Assembly: GCA_011053085.1 (NCBI GenBank)
Contig: DSBE01000060.1
Coordinates: forward strand, 1-10,803
Direction of reading: 5' to 3'
Origin: Chloroflexota bacterium
Lineage (GTDB): Bacteria > Chloroflexota > Anaerolineae > Anaerolineales > Anaerolineaceae
DNA: 10,803 bases
Shown here in pieces: positions 6,165 through 10,803 of this stretch (positions within the stretch are counted from its first letter, which is position 1; every line of letters starts with the position of its first letter). Both the position numbers and the translations under genes were made by a program. The notes under the pieces are model-generated. The model was not told where the DNA came from and did no database searches. It saw only the letters and a program-made list of their open reading frames with translations.

Positions 6165-7085
6165 ATGCAGGGAATTCAAATCTCAAAACCAGTGCAACAG
6201 GCAATGGAACAAGGGCAACCAGTGGTGGCTTTAGAGACAGCAGTGTTGACACACGGACTGCCCCACCCGCAAAATATACAATTATCCCATGACCTCGAAA
6301 CTACTGCACGTGCTGCCGGCGTTACCCCGGCAACCATTGGGATCATTCAGGGAACACCCATTATTGGACTAACCCAACAAGAAATTGAGTTCCTCGGGAA
6401 CCCGGCCACGGATGTCCGAAAAATATCCAAAAGAGATTTTGGTATTGCATTAAGCCGGCAATTGAATGGGGGTACCACAGTTTGCGCAACCATGATCCTC
6501 GCAAAACTGGCCAATATCCAGGTCTTTGCGACCGGAGGGATTGGCGGAGTTCATCGTGGAACGAATTTTGATATCAGCGCTGATTTACCGCAACTGGCGA
6601 ATACCCCTATGATTGTGGTGTGTGCGGGCGCAAAGTCAATACTTGATCTGCCCAATACGCGTGAATATCTGGAAACCGCCGGTGTGCCTGTCATTGGCTA
6701 TCAAACCGATACTTTTCCGGCTTTCTTTTCACCCTCCAGCGGTTTGCCGGTAGACATGTCAGTAGATACTGAAGAAGAAGTTGCCAATATCGCCAGACAC
6801 CATTGGTCTTTGGGCCTGCAATCCTCCATCCTTTTGGTTGTGCCTCCCCCCTCTTCGACAGCATTGCAAGGCAGAGCTATTGAAGATGCAATAGACCAGG
6901 CGATCAATGAGGCAGCGGCAGAAGGTATTCATGGCGCAGCCACCACACCTTATCTGTTGTCACGTGTAAATCAACTGACAGATGGACTTAGTATGAGGGC
7001 GAATCTGGACCTTCTGAAAAACAACACAAAAGTAGCCTCTCTGGTGGCAATTGCTCTAAGCAAAGACAAACAAAGAACTTACTAA
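6165..7085 (+). CDS. psuG: Pseudouridine-5'-phosphate glycosidase
   Basis: The 306-residue protein matches PsuG (E. coli 312 aa), which splits the C-C glycosidic bond of pseudouridine 5'-phosphate to uracil and ribose 5-phosphate in the cytoplasm. The residues recalled for the E. coli active site all have counterparts: Glu24 (E31), Lys86 (K93), His130 (H137), Asp140 (D149), Lys157 (K166, the Schiff-base lysine, in CAGAKSILD) and Asn280 (N289). The change of offset from seven to nine is explained by a two-residue deletion after GGIGGVHRG. AAGGAG six bases before the ATG fixes the start. The gene is monocistronic, divergent from tRNA-Leu and convergent with the membrane protein gene 13 bases away. 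The usual partner psuK (pseudouridine kinase) and a transporter are not adjacent, so the substrate supply is unknown. Confidence 0.96.
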   Translation: MQGIQISKPVQQAMEQGQPVVALETAVLTHGLPHPQNIQLSHDLETTARAAGVTPATIGIIQGTPIIGLTQQEIEFLGNPATDVRKISKRDFGIALSRQLNGGTTVCATMILAKLANIQVFATGGIGGVHRGTNFDISADLPQLANTPMIVVCAGAKSILDLPNTREYLETAGVPVIGYQTDTFPAFFSPSSGLPVDMSVDTEEEVANIARHHWSLGLQSSILLVVPPPSSTALQGRAIEDAIDQAINEAAAEGIHGAATTPYLLSRVNQLTDGLSMRANLDLLKNNTKVASLVAIALSKDKQRTY

Positions 7086-7098
7086 GGGCTGTAAAAGG

Positions 7099-7887
7099 TC
7101 ATGATTCGTCTTCAAGTGCAATTTCTCCAACACTAAAGCGCCCTGTCAACCACCAGTCTGTCCCTAAGAACATCTGCACCTGGTATTCACCTTGTTTCCA
7201 GCGTGGACCCGGGCTTCTACACTCGGTGTAGCCATATCCACCAGTAAAATTACCCCATACAAATGATTCATAGCAGATAATGAGGCCATCAGGATCAAGC
7301 CACAAAATCGTCCACTGCAGTCCGGGAACCATATTGTTGTAGGTAAAACTGCCATAGAGTACTTCATCATCACCTGCGAATAGGTCGGAAGGTGAAACTG
7401 CCTGAAAAAAATCATCGATTTCATTCGAGAAAGCGAGAGGACTGAACACTACTTGTTCGGGTACTTCCGTGCTGCCTTCAAATTTATCCACAACATAATC
7501 GGGTACTTCTGGTATGGGTGTGATGGAGGGGGTTTGTGTGACGGTTGGGGTCAATGTTATGGTGGGAGTTAACGTGATGGTTGGCGAAGGAGTGATTGAA
7601 GGGGTTATTGAACTGGTCGGTGATGGGACATACACCTGATAAACCAGCGGTTCGCCGAACCTGCTGCAGAGAACGGCTGTGATGGCGACGATGATAGCCG
7701 TGGCAAACATGCGCAAGCCATGCAGAATATATTTTTTCCTCTTCTGATAATATTCGATCGTTGTTCCATACCGAATCAAATTGATGCCGTGGATGATTAA
7801 CAACCCACCAACAACAATCAGCCCTATCACCAGCACCAAAATTGTTGTGCGAACATCTATCTGCAGATCCGACAGCCATTCACTCAT
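7099..7887 (-). CDS. Two-helix membrane protein with Thr/Pro/Ser linker and exported C-terminal domain (unrecognised)
   Basis: I do not recognise this 262-residue protein. Hydrophobic segments at about 14-38 and 60-77 are joined by a basic loop (YYQKRKKY, 46-53) that should be cytoplasmic, so both ends should face outward. Residues 88-128 form a Thr/Pro/Ser-rich linker of repeated TPTxT-like units, common in Chloroflexota surface proteins. Residues 131-257 look beta-rich, with LYGSFTYNN, a WTILWLDPDG strand pair and a closing WKQGEYQVQMF...GRFSV pattern reminiscent of Ig-like extracellular domains in this phylum; this is a resemblance only. Cys74 lies in the second helix, not in a lipobox at the N-terminus. 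The ATG at 7887 has no Shine-Dalgarno and a TACAAT box lies eight bases upstream, so translation may be leaderless. The reading frame is convincing; the function is unknown. Confidence 0.8.
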   Translation of the reverse strand: MSEWLSDLQIDVRTTILVLVIGLIVVGGLLIIHGINLIRYGTTIEYYQKRKKYILHGLRMFATAIIVAITAVLCSRFGEPLVYQVYVPSPTSSITPSITPSPTITLTPTITLTPTVTQTPSITPIPEVPDYVVDKFEGSTEVPEQVVFSPLAFSNEIDDFFQAVSPSDLFAGDDEVLYGSFTYNNMVPGLQWTILWLDPDGLIICYESFVWGNFTGGYGYTECRSPGPRWKQGEYQVQMFLGTDWWLTGRFSVGEIALEDES

Positions 7888-7894
7888 GGATAGT

Positions 7895-7900
7895 ATTGTA
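7895..7900 (-). promoter_or_regulatory. Candidate -10 box giving a leaderless transcript
   Basis: TACAAT on the minus strand ends eight bases before the ATG at 7887, which would place the transcript start at or within a base or two of the start codon. The -35 position (TTCCGC, 7923-7918, 17-base spacing) is poor, so support is modest. Confidence 0.3.
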
Positions 7901-7933
7901 TCGCTTTCGGGAAAAGAGCGGAATGGCTTTCAA

Positions 7934-7942
7934 TGTTATAAT
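7934..7942 (+). promoter_or_regulatory. Extended -10 promoter of the ridA-glycosyltransferase operon
   Basis: TGTTATAAT is a perfect extended -10 (TGnTATAAT), which can work without a good -35; none is seen. The predicted start is near 7949, leaving a leader of about 35 bases before the ridA ATG at 7984. Confidence 0.55.
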
Positions 7943-7974
7943 CAGCGTGATTACTCTCCAATATGAATATGATC

Positions 7975-7978
7975 GAGG
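7975..7978 (+). promoter_or_regulatory. Ribosome binding site fixing the ridA start
   Basis: GAGG sits five bases before the ATG at 7984. It favours this start over the in-frame ATGs at 7963 and 7969, which lack a Shine-Dalgarno and would add seven or five non-conserved residues. Confidence 0.65.
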
Positions 7979-7983
7979 TGAGA

Positions 7984-8370
7984 ATGAAACAACCGATTGA
8001 TTCGCCAGAACTCCCGAAAGCGGTTGGTCCCTATTCGGCCGCAATTCGAATGGATAATCTGCTGTTTACCGCCGGCCAACTGGGTATCGATCCCGTAACC
8101 AACCATTTTGCCGGCGAGACCATTCAAGAGCAGACGCGGCAAGCTCTTACCAACCTTTCTGCCATTATTACTGCAGCAGGATTTGCTTTTGCTGAAATTG
8201 TAAAAACAACGGTCTATCTGGCAGATATTAATGAGTTCCAGCAGATGAATGAAATCTATGCGGGATTTTTTACAGCCCCCTACCCCGCACGGAGCGCATT
8301 TCAGGTCGCTGCCCTTCCGCGTGGCGCAAAAGTAGAAATTGAAGCCATCGCTGTTAAGTCGTTGGGGTAA
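7984..8370 (+). CDS. ridA: RidA-family 2-iminobutanoate/2-iminopropanoate deaminase
   Basis: From the ATG at 7984 the product is 128 residues, the same length as E. coli RidA. This trimeric cytoplasmic enzyme hydrolyses reactive enamine/imine intermediates released by PLP enzymes such as threonine dehydratase. Visible marks are GPYSAAI (15-21), LLFTAGQLGIDP (26-37) and the C-terminal signature PARSAFQVAALPRGAKVEIEA; Arg103 corresponds to the essential Arg105 of E. coli. All signs point to an active archetypal RidA rather than one of the Rid2-Rid7 groups, though the subgroup is inferred. It is the first gene of an operon: its stop is followed after three bases by the GTG of a glycosyltransferase, whose GGGG ribosome site overlaps the end of ridA. 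Co-transcription with polysaccharide genes has no obvious metabolic logic. Confidence 0.95.
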   Translation: MKQPIDSPELPKAVGPYSAAIRMDNLLFTAGQLGIDPVTNHFAGETIQEQTRQALTNLSAIITAAGFAFAEIVKTTVYLADINEFQQMNEIYAGFFTAPYPARSAFQVAALPRGAKVEIEAIAVKSLG

Positions 8371-8373
8371 TCT

Positions 8374-9387
8374 GTGCCCGATATTTCAATCATCATCCCA
8401 TGCTACAACGAAGAGAAGACAATCGCGCAGGTTTTGTCGGCTATCCTGGAACAATCCATTGATATTAACACCTGTGAGGTTGTCATTGCCGATGGGATCT
8501 CCTCTGACAGAACCCGTGATGCTATTGAAGAATTTTCAAAAGCCCACAGAGAATTGTATGTTCGCGTGGTTGACAATCCAAAAAGGCATATACCCTCGGC
8601 GTTGAATACGGCGATAAATGCCTCTTCGGGACAATACATTATTCGATTGGATGCCCATTGTGTCCCAGAAAGAACCTATATTGAGAGATGCATCAACCAT
8701 CTGAAAAGTGACACCGCTGACAACATTGGCGGCATATGGATCATTAAGCCGGGCGATACCACCCCAACAGCAAAAGCAATTGCTTCTGCCGCATCGAATG
8801 CGATTGGAACAGGCAATGCCGCCTACCGTCAGGCGGGATCGCACGAGGGTTTTATTGATACTGTTCCCTTCGGTAGTTTTCATCGTTCTTTGTTTGACAA
8901 AATTGGCCTATATGACGAGAATCTGCTGTCTAACGAAGATTATGATCTAAACGTTCGCATAAGAAAAACCGGTGGGCAGGTTTATTTAGACCCTAACATT
9001 CAATGCGTTTATTTTGCCCGCACAACGCTCAAGAGTCTCGCCAAACAGTATTGGCGCTATGGGTTCTGGAAAGTAAAAATGCTGTCAAAATACCCGGAAT
9101 CCATCCGGTGGAGACAGGCTTTACCACCCTTGTTTGTTCTTGGTCTCGTTGGACTTTTGGGCATCAGTATTTTCCTGCCCACTCTCTTGTTGCTGGTTGC
9201 TGCATTGTTATTGTTGTATTTAGCACTTGTCGCATTCTCCGTTGTGACTGATAAGCGGTCAAAAGAATTGATTTTCAAGGAGAAGATTCTGTCTGCCGCT
9301 GCCGTCATAATCATGCACTTCTCATGGGCTTCTGGTTTTCTGGTATCCTTAGGGCAATTAATTGTTAAGAAAAAACATGCAGACTGA
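8374..9387 (+). CDS. Family 2 glycosyltransferase, ExoA-like, membrane-anchored
   Basis: This 337-residue protein starts at GTG with GGGG six bases upstream, overlapping the end of ridA. The GT-A domain opens with ISIIIPCYNEEKTIAQVL (4-21), then VVIADGISSDRTRD (36-49), the metal-binding LDAH motif (92-95, in place of a plain DxD) and SNEDYDLNVRIRKTGG (186-201) with the ED pair containing the likely catalytic base. Three hydrophobic segments at about 251-270, 271-291 and 308-330 anchor the C-terminus. The pattern is that of succinoglycan ExoA-like transferases, which add sugars from nucleotide donors to lipid-linked oligosaccharides at the inner membrane face. It overlaps the following sugar phosphotransferase gene, so the pair probably builds one glycan. 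Donor and acceptor cannot be told from sequence. Confidence 0.92.
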   Translation: MPDISIIIPCYNEEKTIAQVLSAILEQSIDINTCEVVIADGISSDRTRDAIEEFSKAHRELYVRVVDNPKRHIPSALNTAINASSGQYIIRLDAHCVPERTYIERCINHLKSDTADNIGGIWIIKPGDTTPTAKAIASAASNAIGTGNAAYRQAGSHEGFIDTVPFGSFHRSLFDKIGLYDENLLSNEDYDLNVRIRKTGGQVYLDPNIQCVYFARTTLKSLAKQYWRYGFWKVKMLSKYPESIRWRQALPPLFVLGLVGLLGISIFLPTLLLLVAALLLLYLALVAFSVVTDKRSKELIFKEKILSAAAVIIMHFSWASGFLVSLGQLIVKKKHAD

Positions 9388-10801
9388 TCACCTCTCGCAA
9401 AAATCATCCTTCATCCGTGTTCGGCCCCGCCAAAGAATTCAAATACTGTTGGCAGGTGACTTGTTGTGCGCCGGTTTTGCGCTTTTTGTCGCCTTGTATA
9501 TTTGGGCGTTACAAGATGAATGGCTTTCGTTCTCTGCCGAATTCATACGGACGCGCACCCCTCTGTGGTACTTCTTCCTCCCCCTAATCTGGGTCTTTCT
9601 TTTGTTGGAGTTATATGATCTGCGCAAAGCAAGCCAAAAGAGGGATACCCTGCGGGCAACCCTGATGGCTGCTTTCATTGCCCTGGTTCTTTATCTGTTT
9701 GTCTATTTCCTTTTTGATGAAAACACACCCCTGCCCCGATTAGCGATCGGTATTTTTATTCCGATGGTAGCCTTGTTCACTTTCGCCTGGCGTTTGCTTT
9801 ACATCAGTGTTTTTACGGCAAGACCTTTTTTACGACGGATTCTAATCCTGGGAGCGGGAAAAACCGGCAGATCGATCCTGGAAATCATCCGTCGTACCCG
9901 CACTGAGGTTTTTCACATTATTGGTTTTATTGATGATAAAAAGCAAAATGAGCTTATTGAAGGTATCCCTGTGGTGGGCAACAGACACTCTCTCGAAGAT
10001 ATCGTAGGACGATTTGGAGTCACCGACATTATCTGTGCGATCAACAAAAACTTACCTCCCGATTTATTGGAAAAATTAACGCAATTTGAAGAAAACGGCA
10101 TTGAAGTGACCACTGCATCACAAGTATATGAGGAGCTTACTGGACGGATTCCGATTCATTTACACGATACTGAATGGTTAATACGGACGTTCTATTCAGA
10201 CGTGCATTCGACCAGTTCATATATTCTCTCTAAACGGGTCATAGATTTTTTTGCTGGCGTTGCCGGGACTATTGGTTTTATACTTCTTCTTCCTATTATT
10301 TCCCTGGCAATTGTTGTTGAGTCTGGCTTTCCAATCTTCATTAAACAAGAACGGGTAGGGAAAAACGGGCAACCCTACACATTGATCAAATTTCGGTCAA
10401 TGTATCAAGCAAAAGAAAAATCTGCCCAGATTCAACCAACACTGATGCATGATCAGCGAATCACCCTGGTAGGAAAGGTGCTCAGGAAAAGCCACCTCGA
10501 CGAAATACCGCAATTTCTCGCAATTCTGCAAGGTAAAATGAGCTTGATCGGGCCAAGGGCAGAAATTACATCTCTTGTAAGTCATTTCCAGAAGGAGATT
10601 CCTTTCTATCGCGCTCGTTTGTTGGCAAAGCCAGGGCTGACAGGATGGGCGCAAGTACATCAATCCTATGCTGCCACCGTGGAAGAGACTGTCGAAAAAC
10701 TAGAATACGACTTGTTCTATATCAAACACCGCTCTTTGTTGTTAGACATGCAAATAATTGTCCGATCAATCAGCCAGGTGCTTGGTTTGCGTGGAAGATA
10801 A
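9377..10801 (+). CDS. Polyprenyl-phosphate sugar phosphotransferase (exopolysaccharide initiating enzyme)
   Basis: A 474-residue enzyme of the WbaP/WcaJ type that transfers a sugar phosphate from a UDP-sugar to undecaprenyl phosphate, the first step of polysaccharide assembly. Numbered from the ATG, four hydrophobic segments lie at about 22-45, 62-82, 93-113 and 122-145. A Rossmann-like domain starts at RRILILGAGKTGRSI (153-167), and a fifth membrane segment (287-314) leads into the transferase domain. That domain shows KQERVGKNGQ, IKFRSM, LRKSHLDEIPQF with the catalytic Asp-Glu pair (375-376), GKMSLIGPRAE and KPGLTGWAQV. The stop is the last codon of the window, so the gene is complete. The ATG overlaps the glycosyltransferase gene by 11 bases without a Shine-Dalgarno; a TTG at 9362 preceded by AGGG is a real alternative, adding five residues. 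The sugar is unknown. Confidence 0.93.
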   Translation: MQTDHLSQKSSFIRVRPRQRIQILLAGDLLCAGFALFVALYIWALQDEWLSFSAEFIRTRTPLWYFFLPLIWVFLLLELYDLRKASQKRDTLRATLMAAFIALVLYLFVYFLFDENTPLPRLAIGIFIPMVALFTFAWRLLYISVFTARPFLRRILILGAGKTGRSILEIIRRTRTEVFHIIGFIDDKKQNELIEGIPVVGNRHSLEDIVGRFGVTDIICAINKNLPPDLLEKLTQFEENGIEVTTASQVYEELTGRIPIHLHDTEWLIRTFYSDVHSTSSYILSKRVIDFFAGVAGTIGFILLLPIISLAIVVESGFPIFIKQERVGKNGQPYTLIKFRSMYQAKEKSAQIQPTLMHDQRITLVGKVLRKSHLDEIPQFLAILQGKMSLIGPRAEITSLVSHFQKEIPFYRARLLAKPGLTGWAQVHQSYAATVEETVEKLEYDLFYIKHRSLLLDMQIIVRSISQVLGLRGR

Positions 10802-10803
10802 AC

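Noticed and set aside
7504..7626. Repetitive T/G-rich stretch that could be taken for a tandem DNA repeat.
   Set aside because: The repetition is at protein level (Thr/Pro/Ser linker) with varied codons; no exact DNA repeat unit or CRISPR-like spacing is present.
7902..8022. Eleven-base inverted repeat: CGCTTTCGGGA at 7902-7912 and TCCCGAAAGCG at 8012-8022, flanking the ridA promoter.
   Set aside because: The right arm is inside the ridA coding region, the arms are 99 bases apart, and a match of this length at this range is expected by chance about once in three such windows.

Overview
The window reads as chromosomal DNA from a free-living bacterium of moderate GC, most likely an Anaerolineae-type member of the Chloroflexota. 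This is an inference from overall protein character: a Thr/Pro/Ser-rich linker typical of Chloroflexota surface proteins, a Thermoplasma-like nicotinate phosphoribosyltransferase, and a tRNA without encoded CCA. No rRNA, CRISPR array, insertion sequence or phage gene is seen. The window is densely coding, with no gene-free stretch longer than about 270 bases.

Left part (1-5899), a deoxysugar/pentose block. On the minus strand a D-lyxose ketol-isomerase (416-1096) overlaps the start of a PfkB-family sugar kinase that runs off the left edge. Divergent from them is L-fucose isomerase fucI (1246-3039). The 149-bp gap between holds a near-palindromic LacI-type operator and two candidate promoters whose -10 boxes overlap. 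fucI converges on a minus-strand pair, an FGGY kinase of rhamnulokinase type (4409-5899) overlapping a nicotinate phosphoribosyltransferase-family gene (3094-4416), with a strong hairpin terminator between. The isomerases make ketoses and the kinases phosphorylate them; the aldolase, transporter and regulator that would complete a pathway are not in view.

Middle (5979-7887). A tRNA-Leu(UAA) on the minus strand has its own consensus promoter and terminator. Divergent from it is psuG, pseudouridine-5'-phosphate glycosidase, without its usual kinase partner. It converges on an unrecognised minus-strand gene for a two-helix membrane protein with a Thr/Pro/Ser linker and an exported beta-rich domain.

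Right part (7984-10801), a tight plus-strand operon: ridA (imine deaminase), an ExoA-like family 2 glycosyltransferase three bases downstream, and an overlapping polyprenyl-phosphate sugar phosphotransferase that ends at the window edge. The last two look like the beginning of a cell-surface polysaccharide locus.

No wholly new system is evident. The points most worth a second look are the overlap-coupled kinase/phosphoribosyltransferase pair, the shared operator and promoters between the two isomerase genes, and the uncharacterised membrane protein with a possible leaderless start.
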